In this document: in pieces, positions 1 to 11,400 of the stretch
Layout: the number at the start of each line of letters is the position of its first letter
How positions within the stretch are numbered: the stretch's first letter is position 1
NCBI RefSeq assembly: GCF_028389875.1
Contig: NC_084677.1
Coordinates: 10,334,017 to 10,398,016, forward strand
Source of the DNA: Rhea pennata
Lineage: Eukaryota > Chordata > Aves > Rheiformes > Rheidae
DNA length: 64,000 nucleotides
Reading direction: 5' to 3'
Translations under genes and position numbers: made by a program
The notes under the pieces: generated by a model
What the model was told of the DNA's origin: nothing
The model's database searches: none
What the model saw: only the letters and a program-made list of their open reading frames with translations

Positions 1-1019
1 TCTGGCCAGGCCTTATTTACCATCCACTGCCACTTACTTCATGGCACTGCCACCAATGGAGGGACCCACAGACAAAGGACAGACTCCTCCACTGCCATTA
101 CTCAGCAGTGACCAAAACAACTTAAAGGAGCTTTCTGCACTGTACAGCCATGCAGAAGCTGGAGGAGACCAGACTGCATAGTTTTCCCTAGTTGGACACC
201 CTCTCAAAGCATCTCCTGCCTAATTCCCAGTTAATTTAGCCCAGGGCTTTAAAGCCCACCCCGTCAACACTTTTTTGCTAGCACAACAGGACAAAGCAGG
301 TTCAACTGTATCAAAACCCGCTTGGATCTAAAGCATTTTACCTGTGTTATATCCCTCAAAACGTAGAAACTACTTTCTGATGCCAGGCAGAAGACAGTTG
401 GACCTATCTTTTCTCACAGGCTTATTACAAGTAGATCTGGGAGCACGCACAGAGAGCAGGCACTGCTGCCCGTGCGCGACCTCTCTGCAGGAGCGCGCTA
501 GCAGGAGCCCTCCTCCTCCTCGCCACCACGCGGCCTCTGCCCGCGGCCTGCCGTGCTGTTTGCAGCTGCTTGGGTTGCCCTTGCTCCGCAGGCTGCTTCC
601 CAACGTCTTCTCGTACTTGGAATATATCAGGTAAATGGAAACAGTAACAGGGAGAGTAATTTAAGCATCCAGGAACCAGACTACCGCCAAAACAACACAC
701 GCAGGAACACACACATGCTAATACGTTAAGGATCAGCAGCCAGTCCGAAAAACAGCAGGTGATTTTCTTCTGCTCTTCGAATGGCTCGTGCCACCTGCAT
801 AAGCAGCTACTAAAAAGCCCGTATTCCAGCACAGGAGAGAGAGGGAAACCTAAAAACCACCACCAAACCTTTTCTCCCTCAAATTCTGGCCATCAAAGGG
901 AATTTAATCCCAAGCTGCCTACAATTTAATAAACATCAAGTAAAAAGGTGAGAATAGACTGCAAAATGCCCTTTTTTTTTTTCACCATTATACTCACTCC
1001 TGAGGGAAAACGTTTTTGA
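1..1019. other. Intergenic, no gene recognised
   Basis: No open frame here resembles a known protein and none is bordered by convincing splice sites plus a recognisable peptide. GC content rises locally at about 440-610, where reading frames are open on both strands, which is expected of CpG-rich DNA rather than evidence of coding. This may be distal downstream sequence of RPS15A. Confidence 0.5.
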
Positions 1020-1615
1020 TGGGCGACCTTCGCACCGAGCTGCGTGCGTACTGAAACGCGCTGTGCAGACCGTGGAGAAAGCGGCTCCCTTCGGCAGCCG
1101 AGCTCCGAACACAGAAACCGTCTACGAGGAGCTGCGCTACGAACGGCGGGGGGCAGGCGACAACCCGTTTTGTTCTTCTGCTACGGCACCGAGGGAGGGA
1201 AAAGAAAATCCCGTCCGCCAGTCACGGCGCGCTTGGTGTTGCCACCGAGCGCGCCCAGGCACGCCGCGTCGCCCCCTCCGTGCTCGTTTTCTGGGCGTCC
1301 CCGCGGGCGTCGCCCCCACCTGCTCGTCAGCCCCCTCCCTGCGCCCCACGGCCGCCGGACCGAGCCCCCCGGGGCCCCCGCGGGCCTCCCTCGCGCTCGG
1401 GCCGAGCCCGCTGGCCGCCGGAGCAGCCCGCGGCGAGGGGGGACGAAGGCCCGGGCGAGCAGAGCCCGGCGCGAGCGGCCGGCTCCAGCCAGCGCCACCC
1501 GGGAGGAGGGAAGGCGCGAGCTCGGTCGACGCTCAGGCAGAAGCTTAACCCCTCCGCGGGCGCGCACAGTTCACCGAAGCCAGGGCAGAGGTGCTGGCTG
1601 GTCTTCGCCCTCTGC
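1020..1615. promoter_or_regulatory. CpG-rich block, orphan CpG island candidate
   Basis: The sequence is strongly GC-rich and dense in CpG over roughly 600 bases, in contrast to AT-rich flanks. Frames are open in several registers on both strands, the usual shadow of a CpG island. I could not link it to any exon of a known gene. It may be the promoter of a non-coding transcript, a distant alternative first exon, or a promoter-like enhancer. Function is inference; the composition is directly visible. Confidence 0.55.
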
Positions 1616-4600
1616 TGACCGTCCTCCTCCTCACTTTGCCCGTAACGTCTCTGGCCTCAAGTAAAGCCCAGCCTCGGGTGAAGAAAACGGCATTTTAGGG
1701 TTTCTGCTAATGAACCAGCACCTCCCTGCAGGCCCTGCAAGGCCTCTTCATCTCCTTTCGCCCCCAAGCGACACGAGCATTGCCCCGTGCTGGCGTCCCC
1801 GCCGGCGTCCGGCAGGGCAGGAAGAGGAACAGCAAACGCCTGCTGCGTTTCTCATGCACGTAAGCAACGGTAAACTTACTCTGTGATGGACTCGGATTTA
1901 ATCTGAGAGGAGAGCTTGTGCGATCTCAAGGTCTGAGCACGCAACATCTTTTTGCTAAAAGAGAAGGACTAATTTCAACATACCATCGTCAGAAAAGCGA
2001 CCCTGTTTTCCTCAGCCCAGCAGACTCCTCGTAAGACTGATGGGGCAGAAGCCACAAGGGCTGCAGACAGGACTCCTCAGCGTGGTCTGGGGCCCACAGA
2101 TGCCATGGAAGACGCCAGACGGGGACCCACAAAGACAGGCAGAGACAGTTAGTGAGCATAATCCCGCGCGGGCAAGCACGAAAACAAAAGGACAAACAAT
2201 TCTAATAAAATTATATCTTTTAAAGAAGTTATTTGACCATAAAGGAACACCATGGTGGCAATATCAGACATAATGGTTCCCAGGTTTTTCCTCCTGAAGG
2301 TCAGGCAGCCCTTTGACTAATAAAATTTGAGCAGCACAGCTATAAAGTCTATTCCTCCTCCTGTTCTTAGCCTGCAGAGAGAATATATGTGCCTGAGGAT
2401 GTACTTCCAATAGCTAGAGCCAAGGATAACTCAGATGATCTTCCCTGATAAAAATATCCTTTGTCATATGGGAGCTCCCAAACTGTGATTTTGGTAGAAA
2501 ATACGAACAGTCATATTAAAAGCTACACACAGCATAGAAAAGGCAAAGACAAAAGTATGTGAATTCAGGTGGTGTTTTAATCATTTTAATATCAGCTGGA
2601 GCATTGAAAATGTGATTAGCATATAGTTAGGAGACACTTGCTTCTAAAAATACCACGCCAGCTCTGGAACAGAGCAGGCATCAGCCGAGCAGGAGCGTTG
2701 CGTAAGCTGCCGCATGCCGTTGCCAGCCAGAAGCAAAAGAGCCCCAGGTGCTCTCTTGGTGTTGTGGGAAATAGCACATAGACTCTCAAGAAGTTTGATT
2801 TTTATGACATTTAGCATAACAAATCCATCAAGCTCAGCCTGAAATAGTCATTACGCACAGGTATTCACACCACACATTGGCATTGTTTGATAAAAGGCCA
2901 CGCATCTCCTGTAGCACTTAAAAACACTGCTATCTGTTCTTAAATGTAGGATCTCCAACTGACTAGTTAAAAACTTGAAGTGGGAAACTACAGTTAGGGC
3001 CAGCCTGTGACCCTGCTGTGGATTACACAGCACCTCCTCGCAGCAGCAACAACGATGTCCACGGGTCCCTCCCGGCCCAGTTCCCACAGGCACAGTTGAG
3101 CCATTTTGAGCCATTGCAGCTGGGTAAGGTTTGCATATGTGCCACCAGAAATCTTCCGTTCGGTTGCTTTGAATCAGGACCGTAACTTGCACTGGCAAGT
3201 CAGCAAGGAGGTTCACCGAGTAACAAGAGTAGAGCACATACTGCGCGTAGAAGGTCAACACTGCACACACGATCTTCACCAGGCCGTGCTCACCAGCGAT
3301 CCCCCAGACTGACCACAAAGGGCTTTACCCTTCACACGGGGCACTGAAAGCAAGGACCTGAACATCCTCTAGACTGTGAGGGCCACCTGGGTCTTTCCAA
3401 AGAGTCCGGGCAGAGGCTTCTTCCTCATCTTCCTCCATGGAGGAGGCACGGCTAAGTGCTAGTACAGCTACTCCACCAGCTGCCAACCCCACAGTTGCTT
3501 CCCCATGCTGCCCATGTGGCTCCCATATAATCTCCGTTGTTTTTCTAGGCAGATGGTTCTGTTTCTGCTTAAGGCAATTCTATGCCTTTCATTGTGCTTT
3601 TAATTTTCTTTTCACCAAGATTCACTCCCACGACTGCTTTCTGGCTTCTTCCAGCTTTTCTCCTTTATTTTTACTGCTGGAGTCAGAGATGATTTTCTCC
3701 AACAAGGAGATTTCAGCTGCATTATGTTGATATTAAGTGCTGCTTTTCCTGCCCCGTCTGATTTCCCATGCAAAATGCTTCTTATATAGCTTTAAGTGTT
3801 TTATTATTTGCAAATTAGTTGCCATGTCTCCAAGTTTCCCTTTCCCTGCTGCGGGAAGTGCCAGTATTGCTGCAAGGAGGGGACTGCAGCCGTCGTCAGG
3901 CCTGAAGAAGCAATCAGCTGAACCCAGCAGAGGACCACAGAAACCTCCCAAGGATACAGGCCGCATTCCCTGCTCCAGAGCAGGGCAGCGATGGGCACAC
4001 AGTGCTTCCCACAGCCCACGTGTCCGCTGACACTGCAGCAGCTCCCTACTCATCTCCCACTTCTGCAGTACCTCATGGTTTGCAAAGAAATAGTAAGTTC
4101 CTGTCTGTACAAGCTCCTTCACACCCTACAACATCCTACAGGCTTTTGAAATGATATATAGTCAGAGCCATACACTACTGTAAGCACTATTGGAAGCCTC
4201 TGCTGCCTCAGCATTTTTATTTTCAATCAAAGCAGCATTTCTTTTTTTTGTATTTTTTTAAACCCCTTTGGCATTTTCATTAGAAGACCAACAGAAGGAA
4301 AAGAAAGAAAGAAAGAGGGGAAAAAAAAAAAAAAAAAGAGAGAAAACCCTCAACAACCCCGAATGGAAAGTTATAAGCAGCCTGACACCTGGTAATGAGA
4401 TATTTCAAGCTATAGCCTGGCACTTTTATAGTATTTCTAAACTGAGCACTCAATCAAGCAAACTTACGAAGAATGAAAAGTTTGTTACTCCCAGGCATTT
4501 TAAGTTTTTTCATCTTTCAGTTCAGCAGTGGAAGAATAATGTACAAATAAGGCAGGCAAATAGCTGGCAAGGAAATACTTTTGCCACAGAGTAATTATCC

Positions 4601-4884
4601 TCCTCAACAGCAACAACAACAGCTTCCGGGATGGCATTCGGTATTTGCAGCTGACCTGGGAAGCTCTTGGCTCCTCTCCCTTGAAATACCTCATGGTTTT
4701 CCTTAAGGAAGCGGAGCTTAAACAACCCCTTTGTCCATCCACCCTGGGGCCTCTCCTTCCCTAAACAGCTCCACAAGCCACTAGCTAATTCAAGCAAAGT
4801 TCAAACAGGAAAGTAAAGATTCAAGGTGTTCCATTTCTGGATATTTTTGCATTAAAGGATGAATTAACCCAGTGAAACAAGAAG
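1616..4884. other. Intergenic, no gene recognised
   Basis: Mixed-composition DNA without a recognisable exon, RNA gene or autonomous mobile element. Open frames are short, and their translations are low-complexity or unlike any protein I know. The only low-complexity feature is the polypurine stretch near 4,292-4,346. Confidence 0.5.
4292..4346 (+). repeat. Polypurine GAAA-rich / poly-A stretch
   Basis: An almost uninterrupted purine run: AAGG and GAAA units, then a GGGG, then 17 A, then GAGAGAAAA. It could be a degenerate microsatellite or the remnant of an A-rich tail. No element body was recognised next to it. Confidence 0.6.
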
Positions 4885-5470
4885 AGGAGATGCAGCAAGG
4901 GGCTGCCAGGCCCAGACGCTGTCGGCTGGACCAAGCGCGACGGGGGCTCCCCGCTCGCCAGCCGGGGAGAGCGGCTCTCCGTGCTCACGCTCCCGAGGGC
5001 GCCTGGCACACCAGCGCGGGAAAGGCAGGAGAGGAGACAACAAGGTTTCCATCAACAATTTAACCCACATGTTCAAGAAACCAACCTTATCTCTACCCAC
5101 TATCCCCATTTGGAGCATCCAGCTCATCAGAAGACAGCGATGCTTTCACCCAGCAACCCATGTGCATCTCAGATCAGTTCCTGCTGGATGACTGGGACGT
5201 ATCCACTCCCCTCGCGCTCCGAGCACAGCTCCAGGGCAGGCACCGCCGGCACAGCCCGAGCGCCCGGAGAGGGGAAGCGCGAGGGCTGCCGGGGGCAGAG
5301 CTTTCCCCCCGCAGGCTTCGCGCAGACCTGGCGCCCTCGGCCCCGCGGCTGTGCTTCGTTCCGGCGCGCGAGCGGACCAAGCGTGCCTGATCCCACGCCG
5401 TGCTCCCTCCTCCGCAGGGCGCGCTTGGTCCTGCTCGCCCGCGGCCTGCACTGTAACCGCTCCACACGAG
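4885..5470. promoter_or_regulatory. Second CpG-rich block, orphan CpG island candidate
   Basis: Two closely spaced GC- and CpG-rich segments (about 4,900-5,020 and 5,200-5,465) stand out from AT-rich surroundings. As with the block near 1 kb, open frames on both strands reflect composition. No exon of a known gene was identified, so a promoter role is inferred only from composition. Confidence 0.5.
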
Positions 5471-8400
5471 AAGAGAAGGTCTTCTCTTAGCACAGCCATG
5501 CTTTAAGCCATTTGTTCAGCAGATCTCCCACAAGGAACGACGCTAACCAGAAGTTGGACCTAACTGCAGAGACAGAGAAATAATCCTGCATTTTTCCTAT
5601 AACAATCTGTTGTTATTTTTTAGACACACACACACACAGGCACAAGTTAATAATAAATAAGTAGTAAATAAGGTACTCCTTATTTCAAGCTATGCTATTA
5701 TGCTAACTACAGAGAAATAAATATGCCACACTGTAGCTAATAAGTGTCATTCACAGCAGTATTTATTCCAAACATGTTTCCCCCATCACGTCTGCTCTGC
5801 CTGGAACTGCTCATCACTGAAGAGGAGACCTTTATTTCCAGTGATTTAAGCAGACAGGAGAGAGTTAGCAATTAAAGCACACTTTTGTTCAGTTTAATTC
5901 TTTTTATTTCAGCTATCAGGGAATGCTATCTGCTATCGCAGTATTGTTCTATTTCTGACGCCGCTAACAGCGGCACTGGATTCATGTTTCACCAGTTTGC
6001 AAGGTGCGTTCCTGCACCCGGGTAGGGGAAGCAGAAAGGCTCTTTACATGGTATTAGCTTGCATTTCTCAGTCCCATGCCCTGCACAGGATGTCCAGATC
6101 TGTACCAGAAAGCAGACTCATTTTTATACCAAGCTCCAATACACTCCTGTACTGAACTACTTCCCCGATGGAGCCCGCTCCAGCAGTCCCACCTTGCACA
6201 CTGATCCCATCTCACAGCCCTCACTGTTGGGTGATTTCTGCCGGTGGCAGCTGTGAAGCAACACGTTGAACCAAACTCAGAAACTGCTTTTAATTACTCC
6301 CTCTACCTGGGCTGAACTGTAATTATTTTTCAAATTGAACTCAAAATAGGACCATGCCAGAAATCTTCTGCTGGTCATGGAAAACTAGGAATGATTTGAC
6401 ATCTGCCCAAGAGGGACAGACCTCCTCACACATTGCACCAGGGCAAACGCAACCGTCCAGACACAGATGGTTCGTGCGGTCAGCTCCCAGGTCCAGACAG
6501 CCTGCCCAAATGAGGGGAAAATGGTGCGGCACCTCTGGCTTCGAGGAGCAGGGATGCTTAACGCAGGGGCTAATGTTACAGCCTTAAGGAATGAATCCCA
6601 GGGACTGATTGAGGGCCAGCCCACACAGACTTGTGGATTGTATGTTGAGGATCCTGTTATGCTGGAATACAGCTGGGCATGTTATTGCAAGCAAGCAGAA
6701 AACCATCCATGTGAATTGCAGAGGTGTATAGAGAAAAGAAAAAAAATGCTTAATTTTTCCTATGACTTTTTCCATTAATTCTCATTGTTAAAGGCCTGAT
6801 TTATAGAGATATTAAACACCTAAAGTTCTCATTAGTTTTCTTGAACTTCTTAAAACAAACTCATACTGCACAAAGCAATGGACCAAACACCTCAAAAGTA
6901 GCAGCACAGAAACTCACCCACCAATTAGGCTCCATCCAATTAGGCCTAGTTAATGCGACTGGGGCAGTACATCAGAGGTGGGTTTCAGCAGCAGATTTTC
7001 TATTAAACTCACCAGCTACCTGCTTTTCTCCTCCTGCTCCCAAATATAACCCTCACTCCCTTCCTGCTCACAGTCTGGTCTGGTTGAAAACACAATTTAC
7101 TTGCATCAGTGAAGAACAACAGGAATGGGCACGCTACGTTTCTTCCCCACAACCGAATGGGCAAATCCCACTCAAATCTAGCTACGGAGGAGAAGACGGG
7201 AATCTTTTCTTACACACTTCTATCCAAGATCACATACCAACTGTTCTGCTGTTCCTGCCTATTTCATATTTTTCTTACATAATGGCAATAGAGACATCTA
7301 GAGGTCACCGTCGGGGACTGCAGGTTTCTGGAAAAACAGTTTTCTGTAGAACGGGTAGCATGATATGATTACGTGGATGGAGCAATAAATAAAGCGAATG
7401 GAGTCTGAAACAAAGCAGCTCCTGGTTATAAGTGGTGAAGGGACCCCAGAGTGAATAGCAGTTGATTATAGTGTAGCACAAATGCTCTCCATTTTCATAG
7501 CATCCCCCTACGCTCCACCCAAATTGCAAAGAAAAGCACCTGCTTGCTGAGCAGCAAGTAAAGGCTGGATCACTCCGTGCACCGCTCGGCCTGCGGGGAT
7601 CCCCATCCAACCGCAGCCGCCGCCAGGCGCCGCCGCACTAACACATACAACACCCGATAAAACTTAGCTTAGACCGGAACTTGAATCCTGTCCTTTTACT
7701 CTCTTAAAAACGTAGCCTAATCTGGGCTAGAGACGTCTAAGTCTCTAGGAGGAGCAGGCTCCTGCCCCTCTGCCCGCCAGGCAGCAGCGCGATGGCCACA
7801 TCCAGCCCGCGAGCACCGTCGCACCAACAGCCTCCCGCTTCTCAATCCGGTCACAAGACTGATACGGAGTCTTCAGGATCAGGAGAGTCACAGCCAGCGA
7901 CATCCCATAAATCTAGGCCTGAATATTTCATGAACTCTGCAGGGTACTGAGCAGGCCTGAGGACTTCCAGGTAAATCATAGGAGCTGCAGGAACTGCCAG
8001 CTTCCGGGCTTGAATGCTTAAAAAGCAAAGTTGCTCCACATGTAATATTTTGCAGTGATCCTGGACATGTTCTTCATTTGTAATCAGCTTCTAGCATAAG
8101 GGAACTAAATACATCAGAAGGTTGAAACGCAGTACTGCTGTACTGCAACAGAGTATTTTATTGTAGCTGGGCAGCAGACATTTATATTTGCTGTTAACTA
8201 AATCAAGCAATAAAAATGTCCTTCATTTTTACATGTCTACAGCCAAATTCATAAAACTCAAATCACAGCCCAGAACAGGTAGCACAAGCTACCTCTTTCA
8301 CTAAAACATGCACCAGCCCCATATGATTTTATGCAATATTTGATGTCCACTCGCACATTTGATGTCCAAATTTTTTGTTGCTATAAAAAAAAAGAAGAAA

Positions 8401-11400
8401 AACCTAAGTGGTTGTTGCTGGGTGTTTTCAGACAGTTGATCTTGAGTGTCCTGCATTACGCTGCTGCACAGCACTAAAACCTGATCAGCTACAGCTTGTA
8501 CTGTGACTATTGCCCTCAGGCCAGCCAAGAACAAACCACCCGTCCCCGGAGGGTCCTCACAGGCAGCCGAGCATCACAACTGGCACACGGGGGGACACAG
8601 GATGCAAGGACACAAAACGCAGTAGCAGCAGAGTCAGCTACACTTAGTCTATTAAAGAAACCAGATATGCATTTGATCACCTTGTTAGGCTGCAGCTAGT
8701 CACCAGATGTAAGAGATCTCGCAAAGAGGCTTCTCCATTTTCAAGGTCCCGGCACCGTGACTGTGACTTTGTGCTTGTTGAGAGCAATCGCTGCAGCTTG
8801 GCGCCACTTGCAGAAGCAGCTTCACCACCAGCACAGCTTCCTGTTCACGTCTGCTCCCTTACACCCGGGCAGAACTAAACCGGGTGAAATTCAACAGGAA
8901 CCGGGTCTGTGGCTTTGTCACACAAAGAGCAGATCAGATAGCTCAGTGGTCTCTTCTAGGCTTACTTCCCAACTCATATATTAGAATACATTTGCCTTAA
9001 CAACATAAGTACTATTTTCCCCACTTGTATTTTATGTACTTTTGTCCTGCATCTTGTCTTTTCCCATCTACACCTATTAAAATCCAGCTAGAATTTGCAT
9101 CAGGTGATGGAGAATATCCATTTTTCTGCTTAAGGAAAATTAGCACATCAGGAGAGTCAGCTTGCTGGAAGCCAGAGAGTCCAGCTGAAACCTGTGTTAT
9201 ACAGACTGAGGTACTGTCACATCAGAACAGGGGGATCTGCACATCCTCTTACTCTAGGTGCTGTATGAGAAAACCTCTTTCACTTTTTCTGGAAGCATCC
9301 TAAACAGAACTACACACCCAGCACTGAGCTTTATCTCAAACTGCTGCACAAAGCGAAGTCCCATCTGTTCCTGGTAGACAGGCAACAGTCCCACTCTTCC
9401 TAGCTCTTCATTTATTAATTGCATCGTGGTGACCTTAATCATAGTGCCTCCCAGCGTTCAGAAGCAAGGAAGACGCTTACAAACACACCCCACAAATGAG
9501 GACAAACCACCACAAGCGCAGTCCATGCTGCAGCCACCCAGTAAAGCGTGAACCCTCTGCACGCAGGAAATTCCCACGGGTTGCCACCTCCACCCGGCTC
9601 CTCCGGCCACGTGGATCACAGCGCTTGGCCAGCATTGCTTTGCCAAGGTCCAGGTTACTGTCCACACACTGAGTAAGAATTACATGATAGATGCTAAACC
9701 CAAACCCAATCAGACCCAAGATGACTGGACAACTTTCAAAAGCATGGGGGAATTATCGGATAATCCTGGCTACCAGGACTACCTGACTATATACAGGGTG
9801 GCCCTGTATATAGGCCAAAACTCTTACTACCTTTGCCAGAACCACAACAATTCCTTGCATATGTTCTCCTTTGTCTATAGTGCTTTTAAGATTATTCTTA
9901 TATATGTCATATAATAAACCAGACTAGGTGAAACTAAAAATGTAAAGCTTTATAGTTTTATGCCTTTAGGCACCCTCCCTCCCTCTGTCTGACAAAAGCA
10001 GCAGAAGGTCAATGGATGTATTTTTTTTCCAGATGATCCAGTTTTGAGTATCAAATGATGAAGGCTTACCCAGTTACTCCTGTCAGTTGCTACTTCAGCA
10101 CTTTCTTGGTAAGAAATATTTGTAAACAAAACCAAGTTACTCCAGGTCACAGATAGAGCTAGTAGTCAAAATATGATTGACCAGAACAAGCAGATGACGA
10201 ACAGCAGAATAATTTAGAGGAAAATAGGTAACTCTTTTTAAAAATAGAACTGCATGAACAAAATGGCTGCATTTGAGCAGAAAAAGCGCTCACAGACACA
10301 AGCAGGAACAAGGCCCAGTAGCTTCTGAAAGGCCTGAACTCTGACAAAGTTCTTCTGGACTAAACCTTGGCTAAATCCATCACAGTCTTGGCTTTGGCAT
10401 GGTGTTAGCACCACACAGATCCTGGCTTCCCTTGATGAGCATCAGAGCCAAGTCTTTTCACAGGCAAGACCAGCCAAACCCACCCACGACTAGTCCTTCC
10501 CTCCCAGCTGAGCCTCCAAAATTGTGACTCCTTAAAATAAAATTGGATTTTATCATGTGAGATCTAGGTAGCTCACACAAACCTCAAGGTGCTTGCCATA
10601 AACTAAGGCAGCCCAGAGGTTCTCAAAGGACAGCAGGAGCCCTGACACACTCACCACTTCTGCTCATTTTCCCTTTCTGGTACACAGCAACAACGCGCAC
10701 CCTTGTCTGCCACTGCTGCCTTTCTCCCTAGATGCCAGTAAGCATGAAAGAGTCACTGAAATAACTGCTCAGACATTGGAGACCAAGGATGAATCACTGC
10801 TTGCATTTCTGGTGTGAGGAACTGACACATGAATTTTAAAAACAAAACAAAAACAAAACACACGCTGCATTCAGGGGAAACTGAGTTGATTAAATTACTT
10901 GTGGCAGAAAACAGATAAAAGAGATCAGAAGATGGTCACCCCCGTGCATTTCCAGCAAACGCACTCTCACACTCTGGGCTTTCCTCCGTCGCAGTATTTG
11001 GAAGATCTATACTTACTCCCACCTCCCATATTATCTTAAATGAGGTCCTACTGCATCCAAGCCAGAACTTTACCTCTGCGGACCAGGATACAAGGCAAGT
11101 CCAGACATTTAGCTCTACTCAAGGCGCAGAGAGGACAGCAGCAGGGCCAAAGCCGAGCAGGCACTAATCAGTGCTCCCAGAACCCCCTCACACTACAGGA
11201 TCCCACAGAAGTCTCCAGTGACTCAGTCATCTGCTGCCGCCATCTGTTGACAACTTCCCGCTGCAGAAATAAACGAGTATTTCTCCTCATGCACGGCAGG
11301 TTATTCTCACATTTTACCCCATTCTTAAACAATGGCACCAGCAATGGCAATCCGATGGAAAGCCACAGAAGCTTTTATAACACATCAGTTCCTCTTAGGT

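Noticed and set aside
1044-1664. Long open frames on both strands in the first CpG-rich block (e.g. 206 codons)
   Set aside because: Arg/Pro/Ala/Gly-rich translations in several registers at once are the shadow of GC-rich DNA. No recognised protein or splice context.
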